Assembly: GCF_030053895.1 (NCBI RefSeq)
Contig: NZ_CP125781.1
Span: 930,001 to 994,000, forward strand
Direction of reading: 5' to 3'
DNA: 64,000 bases
From: Trabulsiella odontotermitis
GTDB lineage: Bacteria > Pseudomonadota > Gammaproteobacteria > Enterobacterales > Enterobacteriaceae
Below, piece by piece: positions 18,003-26,985 of this stretch (its first letter is position 1; each line of letters starts with the position of its first letter). Position numbers and translations under genes: made by a program. The notes under the pieces are model-generated. The model ran no database searches. It saw only the letters and a program-made list of their open reading frames with translations, and was not told where the DNA came from.

Positions 18003-18269
18003 ATGGACATTAATAATAAATCTCGTATCCATTGGGCATGCCGCCGCGGTATGCGCGAACTTGATATCTCTATCATGCCGTTTTTTGAGCATGAGTACGA
18101 TACGCTGACTGACGACGACAAGCGCCTTTTTATTCGTCTGCTGGAGTGCGACGATCCGGATCTGTTTAACTGGCTGATGAATCACGGAAAACCCGACGAT
18201 GCCGGGTTACAGCGCATGGTGCTCTTAATTCAGACACGGAATCGGGAACGTGGTCCTGTGGCAATCTGA
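18003..18269 (+). CDS. sdhE: FAD assembly factor SdhE
   Basis: 88 residues from ATG 18003 (MDINNKSRIHWACRRGMREL), the E. coli length; a longer frame to 17982 lacks homology. SdhE (YgfY, CptB) binds flavoprotein subunits of succinate dehydrogenase and fumarate reductase and promotes covalent FAD attachment. The essential RGxxE motif is present as RRGMREL near residues 15-21. Overlaps cptA by 20 nt. Confidence 0.96.
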   Translation: MDINNKSRIHWACRRGMRELDISIMPFFEHEYDTLTDDDKRLFIRLLECDDPDLFNWLMNHGKPDDAGLQRMVLLIQTRNRERGPVAI

Positions 18270-18660
18270 TCTTCGCGTCTCGTGGCGCTCGCAATGGATT
18301 TCTCTGCTGCTGCATGGTGTTGTGGCGGCGGTTGTATTGCTGATGCCCTGGCCTCTCAGCTATACCCCGTTATGGCTGTTGCTGCTGTCGCTGGTGGTGT
18401 TCGACAGCGTTCGCAGCCAGCGGCGGATTAACGCCCGACAGGGTGAAATCAAACTGCTGATGGACGGGCGGCTTCGCTGGCAGAACCAGGAGTGGGAAAT
18501 TCTCGGCACACCGTGGATGCTGAGCATCGGGATGCTGCTGCGTTTGCGTCGGGTGGGGCAACGCCGCGGCCAGCATTTATGGCTGGCGGCAGACAGTATG
18601 GATAGCAGGGAGTGGCGCGATTTGCGCCGGGTCATTTTGCAAAGACCGGCGCAGGAGTAG
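18250..18660 (+). CDS. cptA: Inner-membrane protein CptA (YgfX)
   Basis: 136 residues (E. coli 135), beginning at GTG 18250 inside the sdhE reading frame. Two adjacent hydrophobic segments (about 16-50) anchor the N terminus, and the soluble C-terminal part contains the conserved QRRINARQGEIKLLMDGRLR. It was described in E. coli as a type IV toxin affecting FtsZ and MreB with sdhE (CptB) as antidote, while other work ties it to Fe-S or flavin enzymes, so its role is debated. The stop lies only 9 bp from that of convergent fldB. Confidence 0.9.
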   Translation: MVLWQSDLRVSWRSQWISLLLHGVVAAVVLLMPWPLSYTPLWLLLLSLVVFDSVRSQRRINARQGEIKLLMDGRLRWQNQEWEILGTPWMLSIGMLLRLRRVGQRRGQHLWLAADSMDSREWRDLRRVILQRPAQE

Positions 18661-18669
18661 CGTGTGGCG

Positions 18670-19191
18670 TCAGGCGAATTGCTCAGCCATCTCGCCGAGA
18701 ATTTGCTCACACCAGGTCTGAATGCGTTCGTCGCTCAGATCGTACTGATTGGTTTCATCCAGCGCGAGACCGACGAACAACTGCCCGTCAGCTACGGTCG
18801 GTTTTGGGCTGGTGAATTCGTAACCTTCTGTCGGCCAGTAGCCAATGAACGTCACGCCTTTCGTCGCCAGCTTGTCATGCAGCATGCCGAGCGCGTCAAG
18901 GAACCATTCGCCATAACCCAGTTGATCGCCCATTCCGTACAGCGCAACGATTTTGCCCTGCAGGTTCAGCGTATCAAGCTGTTCCCAGACGGCCTCCCAG
19001 TCTTCCTGAATTTCACCGAAATCCCAGGTGGGAATGCCAAGGATGAGTACATCGTACTGCTCCATGAGCGCCGGTGAGTCATCCTTCACATTATGCAGCG
19101 CGACCAGTTCGCTGCCGATAATATCGCGAATTTTCTCCGCCGCCATTTCGGTGTAGCAGGTACTGGAACCGTAGAAAAGACCAATCTTCAT
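18670..19191 (-). CDS. fldB: Flavodoxin 2 FldB
   Basis: 173 residues, the E. coli length. The FMN phosphate loop GSSTCYTEMAAE lies at residues 9-20, a typical FMN-stacking tryptophan is in GIPTWDFGEIQEDW (about 52-65), and the second flavin loop is GMGDQLGYGEWF. FldB is a long-chain flavodoxin, SoxRS-induced in E. coli, used as a low-potential electron carrier. Divergent from xerD. Confidence 0.96.
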   Translation of the reverse strand: MKIGLFYGSSTCYTEMAAEKIRDIIGSELVALHNVKDDSPALMEQYDVLILGIPTWDFGEIQEDWEAVWEQLDTLNLQGKIVALYGMGDQLGYGEWFLDALGMLHDKLATKGVTFIGYWPTEGYEFTSPKPTVADGQLFVGLALDETNQYDLSDERIQTWCEQILGEMAEQFA

Positions 19192-19292
19192 CGCCTGAAC
19201 ATCTCATTTCTTGCTATGACTTCGCGCTAGTGTAACAGAAATGCGGTCTGTTCAGGCATAATGGCACGGGTTGCAAACTCAGAGGGGCCGAT

Positions 19293-20189
19293 GTGGAAAA
19301 GGATCTCGCACTTATCGAACAGTTTCTTGATGCATTGTGGCTTGAGAAAAATCTGGCGGAAAATACACTCAATGCCTATCGTCGGGATCTGTCCATGCTG
19401 GTTGAATGGCTGCAGCATCGTGGGCTAACGCTTGAGACGGTGACGAACGAGGATCTCCAGACATTGCTGGCAGAGCGGCAGGCAGGCGGTTATAAAGCCA
19501 CCAGCTCCGCACGGCTGTTGAGCGCTATGCGTCGGCTTTTCCAGCATCTGTACCGTGAAAAAATACGTACGGATGATCCGAGCGCGCGTCTGGCGTCGCC
19601 AAAACTGCCGCAGCGGCTACCGAAAGATCTCAGCGAGGCGCAGGTTGACCGGCTTTTGCAGGCGCCGCTGGTTGACCAGCCGCTGGAGTTACGCGATAAA
19701 GCCATGCTGGAAGTGCTTTATGCCACTGGTCTTCGCGTGACTGAGTTAGTGAGCCTGTCGATGAGCGATATCAGCCTGCGTCAGGGCGTGGTGCGCGTCA
19801 TTGGGAAAGGCAACAAAGAGCGGCTGGTGCCGCTGGGTGAAGAGGCCATTTACTGGCTGGAGAATTACCTTGAGTATGGTCGCCCCTGGCTGCTGAACGG
19901 GGTCTCCATTGACGTCCTTTTCCCCAGCCAGCGCGCGCAACAGATGACGCGCCAGACCTTCTGGCACCGAATTAAACACTATGCCCAACTGGCGGGCATA
20001 GACAGCGAAAAGCTTTCGCCGCACGTGTTACGACATGCGTTCGCGACACATCTGCTGAACCATGGCGCGGATCTCCGCGTTGTGCAGATGCTGCTTGGGC
20101 ACAGCGATCTTTCAACGACGCAGATTTACACCCATGTCGCCACCGAGCGCCTGCGGCAACTTCATCAACAGCATCACCCGCGAGCGTGA
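19293..20189 (+). CDS. xerD: Site-specific tyrosine recombinase XerD
   Basis: 298 residues, the E. coli length, beginning at GTG 19293. With XerC it resolves chromosome dimers at dif. A SAM-like N-terminal core-binding domain (1-90) precedes the catalytic domain. Arg148 is in ATGLRVTEL, the lysine in IGKGNKERLVPLG, the HxxR pair in HVLRHAFATHLL, and the nucleophile Tyr279 in STTQIYTHVATERL, so all catalytic residues are present. First gene of xerD-dsbC-recJ. Confidence 0.97.
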   Translation: MEKDLALIEQFLDALWLEKNLAENTLNAYRRDLSMLVEWLQHRGLTLETVTNEDLQTLLAERQAGGYKATSSARLLSAMRRLFQHLYREKIRTDDPSARLASPKLPQRLPKDLSEAQVDRLLQAPLVDQPLELRDKAMLEVLYATGLRVTELVSLSMSDISLRQGVVRVIGKGNKERLVPLGEEAIYWLENYLEYGRPWLLNGVSIDVLFPSQRAQQMTRQTFWHRIKHYAQLAGIDSEKLSPHVLRHAFATHLLNHGADLRVVQMLLGHSDLSTTQIYTHVATERLRQLHQQHHPRA

Positions 20190-20211
20190 GTGCTGATAAA
20201 AAGGAAAAGGT

Positions 20212-20925
20212 ATGAAAAAAGGTTTACTGATGTTCACCCTGCTGACCGCTTCGCTGTCCGGAACGGTTCATGCGGATGACGCCGCCATCAAACAGTCGCT
20301 GACTAAACTCGGCGTTCAGAACCCGGAGATTCAGTCCGCGCCAGTGGCGGGCATGAAAACCGTGCTGACCGACAGCGGTGTGCTGTACGTGACCGAAGAC
20401 GGCAAACACATCATTCAGGGACCGATGTACGACGTCAGCGGCGCACAGCCGGTCAACGTCACCAATCAACTGTTAATGACTCGCCTGGATGCGCTACAAA
20501 AAGAGATGATCGTCTACAAAGCGCCACAGGAAAAGCACGTCATTACGGTTTTCACTGATATCACCTGCGGCTACTGCCACAAGCTGCATGAAGAGATGAA
20601 AGACTACAATGCGCTGGGCATTACCGTGCGTTATCTGGCGTTCCCGCGTCAGGGTATTCAGAGCCAGGCGGAGCAGGACATGAAAGCCATCTGGTGTGCG
20701 AAAGATCGCAACAAAGCCTTTGATGACGCGATGGGCGGCAAAGATGTACAACCAGCAAGCTGCGATATTGATATCGCGAAACACTACGCGCTCGGCGTGC
20801 AGTTTGGCGTGAATGGCACGCCAGCGATTGTGCTGAACAATGGCTATGTCGTACCGGGTTATCAGGGGCCTAAAGAGATGAAGGCATTCCTGGACGCACA
20901 CCAGAAACAGACCAGCGGTAACTGA
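20212..20925 (+). CDS. dsbC: Thiol:disulfide interchange protein DsbC
   Basis: 237 residues (E. coli 236) with a cleavable signal peptide ending near SGTVHADD. DsbC is the periplasmic disulfide isomerase: a dimerisation domain (about 21-80) joins a thioredoxin fold whose active site is CGYC at residues 119-122, preceded by VFTDITCGYC. The second disulfide cysteines also appear (AIWCAKD and PASCDID). The ribosome-binding site AAGGAAAAGG lies in the 22-nt gap after xerD. Confidence 0.97.
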   Translation: MKKGLLMFTLLTASLSGTVHADDAAIKQSLTKLGVQNPEIQSAPVAGMKTVLTDSGVLYVTEDGKHIIQGPMYDVSGAQPVNVTNQLLMTRLDALQKEMIVYKAPQEKHVITVFTDITCGYCHKLHEEMKDYNALGITVRYLAFPRQGIQSQAEQDMKAIWCAKDRNKAFDDAMGGKDVQPASCDIDIAKHYALGVQFGVNGTPAIVLNNGYVVPGYQGPKEMKAFLDAHQKQTSGN

Positions 20926-20930
20926 TTCGC

Positions 20931-22664
20931 GTGAAACCACAGATTCAACTTCGTCGTCGTGAAGTCGACGACACGGTGCAACTTCCCGACGATCTCCCCG
21001 CGCTGCTGCGCCGTCTGTACGTCAGTCGGGGCGTGAAAAGCGCCGATGATCTCGAACGTAGCGTCAAAGGGATGCTGCCCTGGCAGCAGCTCAGTGGCGT
21101 GGAAAAAGCAGTGGAGATCCTCTACAACGCCTTCCGTGAAGGGGTGCGGATCATGGTGGTGGGCGATTTCGATGCCGACGGCGCCACCAGTACGGCACTC
21201 AGCGTGCTGGCCATGCGCGCGCTGGGCTGTGAAAACGTCTCCTATCTGGTGCCTAACCGTTTTGAAGATGGTTACGGCCTCAGCCCGGAAGTAGTCGAAC
21301 AGGCTCACGCGCGTGGCGCGCAGCTGATCGTCACTGTCGATAACGGTATCTCTTCCCACGCCGGGGTGGAACGCGCGCATGCGTTAGGTATCCCGGTGCT
21401 GGTCACCGATCACCACCTGCCTGGCGATACACTTCCTGCCGCTGACGCGATCATCAACCCCAATCTGCGCGACTGCCATTTCCCGTCAAAATCACTGGCG
21501 GGGGTCGGTGTTGCGTTTTATCTGATGCTGGCGCTGCGCACGCATCTGCGTGATAACGGCTGGTTTGAGGCACGTGGCATTGCGGTGCCGAATCTGGCGG
21601 AACTGCTGGATCTGGTCGCGTTGGGAACCGTGGCTGACGTGGTCCCGCTTGATGCCAACAACCGCATTCTTACCTGGCAGGGGCTGAGCCGCATTCGTGC
21701 GGGGAAATGCCGCCCGGGAATTAAAGCGTTACTGGAAGTCTCTAACCGCGACGCGCAAAAGCTGGCGGCAAGCGATCTCGGCTTTGCGCTGGGGCCGCGG
21801 CTGAATGCGGCAGGGCGGCTGGATGATATGTCTGTCGGCGTGGCGCTGTTGCTGTGCGACAACCCCGGTGAAGCACGAGTGCTGGCGAATGAACTTGATG
21901 CGCTCAACCAGACGCGCAAAGAGATCGAGCAGGGGATGCAGGCGGAAGCGCTGACCCTGTGTGAAAAACTGGAACGCAGCCGTGCGACGCTGCCGGGCGG
22001 GCTGGCGATGTACCATCCCGAATGGCACCAGGGCGTGGTGGGTATTCTGGCATCGCGGATCAAAGAACGCTTTCATCGTCCGGTGATCGCTTTCGCCCCT
22101 GCGGGCGATGGCACGCTGAAAGGCTCCGGACGTTCCATCCAGGGGCTGCACATGCGCGATGCGCTGGAGCGGCTGGATACGCTGCATCCGGGCCTGATGA
22201 TCAAATTCGGCGGCCATGCCATGGCGGCGGGCCTGTCGCTTGAAGAGGCGCGTTTCGACGAATTCCAGCTGCGCTTCGGCGAACTGGTGACGGAATGGCT
22301 CGACCCGTCGCTGTTGCAGGGCGAAGTGGTCTCCGATGGTCCACTTACTCCTGCGGAAATGACGCTGGAAGTGGCGCAGATGCTGCGCGATGCCGGTCCG
22401 TGGGGACAAATGTTTCCAGAGCCGTTGTTCGACGGGCGTTTTCGCCTGCTGCAACAGCGCATCGTGGGCGAGCGCCATCTGAAAGTCATGGTGGAGCCAG
22501 TCGGCGGTGGGCCGCTGCTGGACGGCATCGCTTTTAATATCGACACCACCTGCTGGCCCGATAACGGCGTGCGTGAAGTGGAGCTGGCGTATAAGCTGGA
22601 TATCAATGAGTTTCGTGGCAACCGAAGCGTACAGCTCATCATTGACAATATCTGGCCCGGATAA
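20931..22664 (+). CDS. recJ: Single-stranded-DNA-specific 5'-3' exonuclease RecJ
   Basis: 577 residues, the E. coli length, from GTG 20931, 5 nt after dsbC. RecJ degrades ssDNA 5' to 3' in recombination and mismatch repair. The DHH-family phosphoesterase motifs are visible: VVGDFDADGATSTALS (motif I), IVTVDNGISS (II), VTDHHLPGD (III, the DHH), and the later DHHA1-type GGHAMAAGLSL segment near 425-435. Followed by prfB after 89 bp. Confidence 0.97.
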   Translation: MKPQIQLRRREVDDTVQLPDDLPALLRRLYVSRGVKSADDLERSVKGMLPWQQLSGVEKAVEILYNAFREGVRIMVVGDFDADGATSTALSVLAMRALGCENVSYLVPNRFEDGYGLSPEVVEQAHARGAQLIVTVDNGISSHAGVERAHALGIPVLVTDHHLPGDTLPAADAIINPNLRDCHFPSKSLAGVGVAFYLMLALRTHLRDNGWFEARGIAVPNLAELLDLVALGTVADVVPLDANNRILTWQGLSRIRAGKCRPGIKALLEVSNRDAQKLAASDLGFALGPRLNAAGRLDDMSVGVALLLCDNPGEARVLANELDALNQTRKEIEQGMQAEALTLCEKLERSRATLPGGLAMYHPEWHQGVVGILASRIKERFHRPVIAFAPAGDGTLKGSGRSIQGLHMRDALERLDTLHPGLMIKFGGHAMAAGLSLEEARFDEFQLRFGELVTEWLDPSLLQGEVVSDGPLTPAEMTLEVAQMLRDAGPWGQMFPEPLFDGRFRLLQQRIVGERHLKVMVEPVGGGPLLDGIAFNIDTTCWPDNGVREVELAYKLDINEFRGNRSVQLIIDNIWPG

Positions 22665-22753
22665 CCGTGATATTCGCTATAAAAAAAGGCGGAAATCCGT
22701 TAAAATTCCGACTTTATCGCCGCATTTTACAAGTCCATTAAAGAAAACAGACC

Positions 22754-23852
22754 ATGTTTGAAATTAATCCGGTAAAAAACCGCATTCAGGATCTCACTGA
22801 ACGTTCCGACGTTCTTAGGGGGTATCTTTGACTATGATGCCAAGAAAGAGCGTCTCGAAGAAGTAAACGCCGAGCTGGAACAGCCGGATGTCTGGAACGA
22901 ACCAGAACGCGCTCAGGCGCTGGGTAAAGAACGTTCCTCCCTCGAAGCCATCGTTGAAACGCTGGATCTCATGTCCCAGGGTCTGGAAGACGTTTCCGGT
23001 TTGCTGGAGCTGGCCGTTGAGGCCGACGACGAAGAAACCTTCAATGAAGCGGTAGCTGAGCTTGATCAACTGGAAGAGAAGCTGGCTCAGTTAGAATTCC
23101 GTCGCATGTTCTCTGGCGAATATGACAGCGCTGACTGCTATCTCGATATTCAGGCCGGTTCCGGTGGTACGGAAGCGCAGGACTGGGCGAGCATGCTGTT
23201 GCGTATGTACCTGCGCTGGGCTGAAGCGCGCGGATTCAAAACCGAAGTCATTGAAGAGTCAGAAGGTGAAGTCGCGGGCCTGAAATCCGCCACCATCAAA
23301 ATTTCTGGTGACTATGCCTATGGCTGGTTGCGTACCGAAACCGGTGTTCACCGTCTGGTGCGTAAGAGCCCGTTTGATTCCGGTGGCCGCCGCCACACGT
23401 CGTTCAGCTCCGCATTCGTCTACCCGGAAGTGGATGACGATATCGACATTGATATCAACCCGGCTGATCTGCGTATTGACGTCTATCGCGCGTCTGGCGC
23501 GGGCGGGCAGCACGTTAACCGTACGGAATCCGCGGTACGTATTACCCATATTCCGACCGGGCTGGTAACGCAGTGTCAGAACGACCGTTCACAGCACAAG
23601 AACAAAGACCAGGCCATGAAGCAGATGAAAGCGAAGCTTTATGAGCTGGAAATGCAGAAGAAAAATGCCGAGAAACAGGCGATGGAAGATACCAAATCCG
23701 ACATCGGCTGGGGGAGCCAGATTCGCTCTTACGTCCTGGACGACTCGCGCATTAAAGATTTGCGTACTGGTGTAGAGACCCGCAATACCCAGGCCGTGCT
23801 GGATGGCAGCCTGGATCAATTTATCGAAGCAAGTTTGAAAGCAGGGTTATGA
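22754..23852 (+). CDS. prfB: Peptide chain release factor 2, with programmed +1 frameshift
   Basis: The gene begins at ATG 22754 (MFEINPVKNR), reads 25 codons to an in-frame TGA (22829-22831), then shifts +1 and continues at 22830 to 23852, giving 365 residues as in E. coli. RF2 recognises UGA and UAA stop codons. Visible are the codon-recognition tripeptide SPF (in VRKSPFDSGG) and the catalytic GGQ (in ASGAGGQHVNRTES). The residue just before SGAGGQ is Ala, the common form; K-12 has Thr there. The frameshift autoregulates RF2 level: low RF2 lets the ribosome pause and shift. Directly followed by lysS. Confidence 0.97.
22817..22832 (+). promoter_or_regulatory. prfB +1 recoding site
   Basis: An internal Shine-Dalgarno-like AGGGGG (22817-22822) sits at the fixed short distance before CTT TGA C (22826-22832). 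This is the canonical RF2 shift site; the surrounding bases are the same as in E. coli. Confidence 0.97.
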
Positions 23853-23861
23853 GGAACCAAA

Positions 23862-25382
23862 ATGTCTGAACAACAAGCACAAGGTGCCGACGAGGCAATT
23901 GACCTTAATAATGAACTGAAATCCCGCCGTGAAAAGCTGGCCGCGCTGCGTGAAGAGCAGGCTGTCGCTTTCCCGAATGATTTCCGTCGCGATCACACCT
24001 CTGACCAATTGCACTCTGAATTCGATGGCAAGGAAAACGAAGAACTCGCCTCCCTGAACGTTGAAGTCTCTGTTGCTGGCCGTATGATGACCCGTCGAAT
24101 CATGGGTAAAGCCTCCTTCGTCACGCTGCAGGATGTCGGTGGCCGTATTCAGCTGTATGTGTCACGTGACGACCTGCCGGAAGGCATTTACAACGAGCAG
24201 TTCAAAAAATGGGATCTCGGAGACATCGTTGGTGCCCGCGGTAAGCTGTTCAAAACGCAGACTGGTGAGCTTTCTATTCACTGTACTGAACTGCGTCTGC
24301 TGACCAAAGCGCTGCGTCCGCTGCCGGATAAGTATCACGGCCTGCAGGATCAGGAAGCCCGTTATCGTCAGCGTTACCTGGATCTCATCGCGAATGATGA
24401 ATCCCGTCGTACCTTTAAAGTGCGTTCTCAAATCCTGGCTGGCATGCGCAAATTCATGGTTGAGCGCGGCTTCATGGAAGTCGAAACCCCGATGCTGCAG
24501 GTGATCCCGGGTGGTGCGTCTGCACGTCCGTTCATCACGCACCACAACGCCCTTGATATGGACATGTACCTGCGTATCGCGCCGGAACTGTACCTGAAAC
24601 GTCTGGTCGTTGGCGGCTTCGAACGTGTTTTCGAAATCAACCGTAACTTCCGTAACGAAGGTATCTCCGTTCGCCATAACCCTGAGTTCACCATGATGGA
24701 ACTCTACATGGCTTACGCTGATTACAAAGATCTGATCGAGCTGACCGAATCCCTGTTCCGTACGCTGGCCGAAACCGTGCTGGGTAAAACGGAAGTGCCT
24801 TACGGCGAACACACGTTCGACTTCGGCAAGCCGTTCATCAAACTGACCATGCGTGAAGCTATCAAGAAATACCGTCCGGAAACCAACATGGCGGATCTCG
24901 ATAACTTCGATTCTGCGAAAGCCATCGCGGAATCTGTCGGCATTCACGTTGAGAAGAGCTGGGGTCTGGGCCGTATCGTCACCGAAATCTTCGACGAAGT
25001 GGCAGAAGCCCATCTGATTCAGCCGACCTTCATCACCGAATACCCGGCTGAAGTATCTCCGCTGGCGCGTCGTAATGACACGAACCCGGAAATCACTGAC
25101 CGCTTTGAATTCTTCATCGGCGGCCGTGAAATCGGTAACGGCTTCAGCGAGCTGAACGATGCGCAGGATCAGGCGCAGCGCTTTAAAGATCAGGTTGCGG
25201 CGAAAGACGCTGGTGACGACGAAGCCATGTTCTACGACGAAGACTACGTTACCGCGCTGGAACACGGTTTGCCGCCGACTGCCGGTCTGGGTATCGGTAT
25301 TGACCGTATGATCATGCTGTTCACCAACAGCCACACCATTCGCGACGTGATTCTGTTCCCGGCTCTGCGCCCACAGAAATAA
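23862..25382 (+). CDS. lysS: Lysyl-tRNA synthetase LysS
   Basis: 506 residues (E. coli 505), a class II aminoacyl-tRNA synthetase charging tRNA-Lys. An N-terminal OB-fold anticodon-binding domain (about 65-150) precedes the catalytic domain with motif 1 (FMEVETPMLQ), motif 2 (FRNEGISVRHNPEFTMMELY) and motif 3 (GLGIGIDRMIMLF). It starts 9 nt after prfB. An apparent paralogue lysU is not in the window. Confidence 0.97.
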   Translation: MSEQQAQGADEAIDLNNELKSRREKLAALREEQAVAFPNDFRRDHTSDQLHSEFDGKENEELASLNVEVSVAGRMMTRRIMGKASFVTLQDVGGRIQLYVSRDDLPEGIYNEQFKKWDLGDIVGARGKLFKTQTGELSIHCTELRLLTKALRPLPDKYHGLQDQEARYRQRYLDLIANDESRRTFKVRSQILAGMRKFMVERGFMEVETPMLQVIPGGASARPFITHHNALDMDMYLRIAPELYLKRLVVGGFERVFEINRNFRNEGISVRHNPEFTMMELYMAYADYKDLIELTESLFRTLAETVLGKTEVPYGEHTFDFGKPFIKLTMREAIKKYRPETNMADLDNFDSAKAIAESVGIHVEKSWGLGRIVTEIFDEVAEAHLIQPTFITEYPAEVSPLARRNDTNPEITDRFEFFIGGREIGNGFSELNDAQDQAQRFKDQVAAKDAGDDEAMFYDEDYVTALEHGLPPTAGLGIGIDRMIMLFTNSHTIRDVILFPALRPQK

Positions 25383-25395
25383 TCGTCTGACGGTG

Positions 25396-25434
25396 AAAAG
25401 CCCCTGGCTCGCGAGAGCGAAGGGGCTTTTTTTT
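25396..25434 (+). terminator. Terminator of the prfB-lysS operon
   Basis: AAAAGCCCC and GGGGCTTTT enclose a shorter GCTCGC/GCGAGAGC stem and are followed by a run of T residues. Confidence 0.92.
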
Positions 25435-25541
25435 GCCTGTAGATCCTCGGTTTCAGTCGATTTTAAGCCTCACCAGGCATTGGCATCTTGCTTCAGGCTG
25501 CTATCATAGGCCATCCGATTGTCGCTGTTTGAGGATTTGCT

Positions 25542-26288
25542 TTGCGCGCAGGACGCCTGAATCGCTCTCCCTTTTGCCTGATGCTTTGCCTGCTGGCCGG
25601 ATTACTGCTGGCTGGTTGTTCTGGCAGTAAATCAGGCTCTGACGGTAGTTACAGCGGAGCGACCTATACCGTGAAGCGCGGCGATACGCTGTACCGCATT
25701 TCGCGCCTCACCGGTACCAGCGTGAAGGATCTGGCGCGGCTTAACGGCATTTCACCGCCTTATACCATCGAGGTGGGGCAGCGGCTGAAGGTGAATGGCT
25801 CGTCGGGCTCCTCAAAGAAAATGAGCAGTAAATCCACCCGCACCGCAAAAGTCACGCCGTCCTCCGCCGTGCCGACATCCTCATGGCCGCCCGTCGGGCA
25901 GCGCTGCTGGCGCTGGCCTGCCAGCGGAAAAGTCGTGCTGCCGTATTCAACAAAAGATGGCGGTAACAAAGGCATCGATATCGCAGGCCAGCGCGGTCAG
26001 CCAGTGTATGCGGCGGGAGCAGGTAAGGTGGTCTATGTCGGCAACCAACTGCGCGGCTACGGCAACCTGGTGATGATTAAGCACAGCGAAGACTACATCA
26101 CCGCCTATGCGCATAATGACAAGCTGATGGTAAACAACGGTCAGAACGTGAAAATTGGGCAGCAGATCGCGACCATGGGTAGCAGCGATGCCGACGGCGT
26201 GCGGTTGCACTTCCAGATCCGCTATCGCGCAACGGCTATTGATCCGCTGCGTTATCTGCCACCGCAAGGCAGTAAGCCTAAGTGTTAA
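25542..26288 (+). CDS. actS: Lipoprotein amidase activator ActS (YgeR)
   Basis: 248 residues (E. coli YgeR 251), starting at TTG 25542 behind TGAGGA. A lipoprotein signal ends in the lipobox LLLAGC (Cys near residue 26). A LysM domain follows (YTVKRGDTLYRISRLTGTSV, about 41-85), then a linker rich in Ser/Thr/Lys, then a degenerate LytM (M23) domain from about 125 to the C terminus. The catalytic zinc residues of true M23 peptidases appear incomplete, as in EnvC/NlpD-type activators. E. coli ActS activates amidases such as AmiC for cell-wall splitting. Confidence 0.93.
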   Translation: MRAGRLNRSPFCLMLCLLAGLLLAGCSGSKSGSDGSYSGATYTVKRGDTLYRISRLTGTSVKDLARLNGISPPYTIEVGQRLKVNGSSGSSKKMSSKSTRTAKVTPSSAVPTSSWPPVGQRCWRWPASGKVVLPYSTKDGGNKGIDIAGQRGQPVYAAGAGKVVYVGNQLRGYGNLVMIKHSEDYITAYAHNDKLMVNNGQNVKIGQQIATMGSSDADGVRLHFQIRYRATAIDPLRYLPPQGSKPKC

Positions 26289-26368
26289 AAGATTATTTTC
26301 TCACCAGTTAGCGTGGGCGAGTCTTGTCAGGCAGGACATAACGTTTATAATGTTTCACGCACTTCTTC

Positions 26369-26442
26369 GCGGGCGTAGTTCAATGGTAGAACGAGAGCTT
26401 CCCAAGCTCTATACGAGGGTTCGATTCCCTTCGCCCGCTCCA
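26369..26442 (+). tRNA. glyU: tRNA-Gly (CCC)
   Basis: A 74-nt sequence including encoded CCA. Acceptor arms GCGGGCG and CGCCCGC pair, the anticodon stem is AGAGC/GCTCT with loop TTCCCAA (anticodon CCC), and the T loop is GGTTCGATTCC. The sequence equals E. coli glyU, which also follows ygeR. Its 3' end is a frequent integration site for genomic islands. Confidence 0.98.
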
Positions 26443-26447
26443 AATTA

Positions 26448-26477
26448 CTGATAAATAAACATATTTTTATTTATCAG
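26448..26477 (+). terminator. AT-rich perfect hairpin after glyU
   Basis: CTGATAAATAA (26448-26458) and TTATTTATCAG (26467-26477) form an 11-bp perfect stem with an 8-nt loop just 5 nt after the tRNA. It probably ends or stabilises the glyU transcript, although no T-run follows it. Confidence 0.5.
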
Positions 26478-26639
26478 CTAGTTACTTAGCCCCGCTAATG
26501 CAGGTACAGTCGTAACTACACATTGCACAATCGCCGCGCCTGTCGCGTGGTTGGTGTGTGGTAGTCGGGAGCATATCACCGCGCTGGCAGTGGTTTCAAC
26601 GTTCTTACTGCGACAGCCCAATAACGAACAAAAGCCGCC
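26478..26639 (-). other. Unassigned stretch between glyU and the insertion sequence
   Basis: No intact gene. On the minus strand a frame is open from 26666 (inside the insertion sequence) to a stop at 26478, with coding-like composition (for example SRLPHTNHATGAAIVQC), but I cannot assign a family. It may be the tail of a small island or satellite-phage gene cut by the insertion. Confidence 0.25.
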
Positions 26640-26718
26640 TGTAACCATCCCCGTAAACCGGCCCATTCACTTTTAGAGATCTTCCGACATACTGATTATG
26701 TTCCCGGAGGAGATCGCC

Positions 26719-26985
26719 ATGCGTAAAGCCCGATTCACCGAACACCAGATCATTGCCGTTCTGAAGTCCGTCGAAGCCGGACGTACCGTCAAGGATGTCT
26801 GCCGTGAAGCCGGTATTTCTGAGGCCAGCTATTACAACTGGAAAGCGAAGTATGGCGGTATGGAAGCCTCTGATATCAAAAAGATGAAGGATCTTGAGGA
26901 CGAAAACCGCCGGCTGAAACAAATGTTTGCTGACCTGAGTCTGGAAAATCGTGCGTTAAAAGACGTCATCGAAAAAAAGCTTTAA
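26719..26985 (+). CDS. IS3-family transposase OrfA
   Basis: 88 residues from ATG 26719, preceded by GGAGGAGA. An N-terminal helix-turn-helix of the transposase 8 family (MRKARFTEHQIIAVLKSVEA, then VCREAGISEASYYNWKAKYG) is followed by a leucine-rich coiled coil (about 55-88) used in multimerisation. Ends in ...EKKL at TAA 26983-26985. OrfA alone acts as DNA-binding subunit and repressor; the fusion OrfAB made by -1 frameshifting at A AAA AAG is the transposase. Confidence 0.93.
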   Translation: MRKARFTEHQIIAVLKSVEAGRTVKDVCREAGISEASYYNWKAKYGGMEASDIKKMKDLEDENRRLKQMFADLSLENRALKDVIEKKL

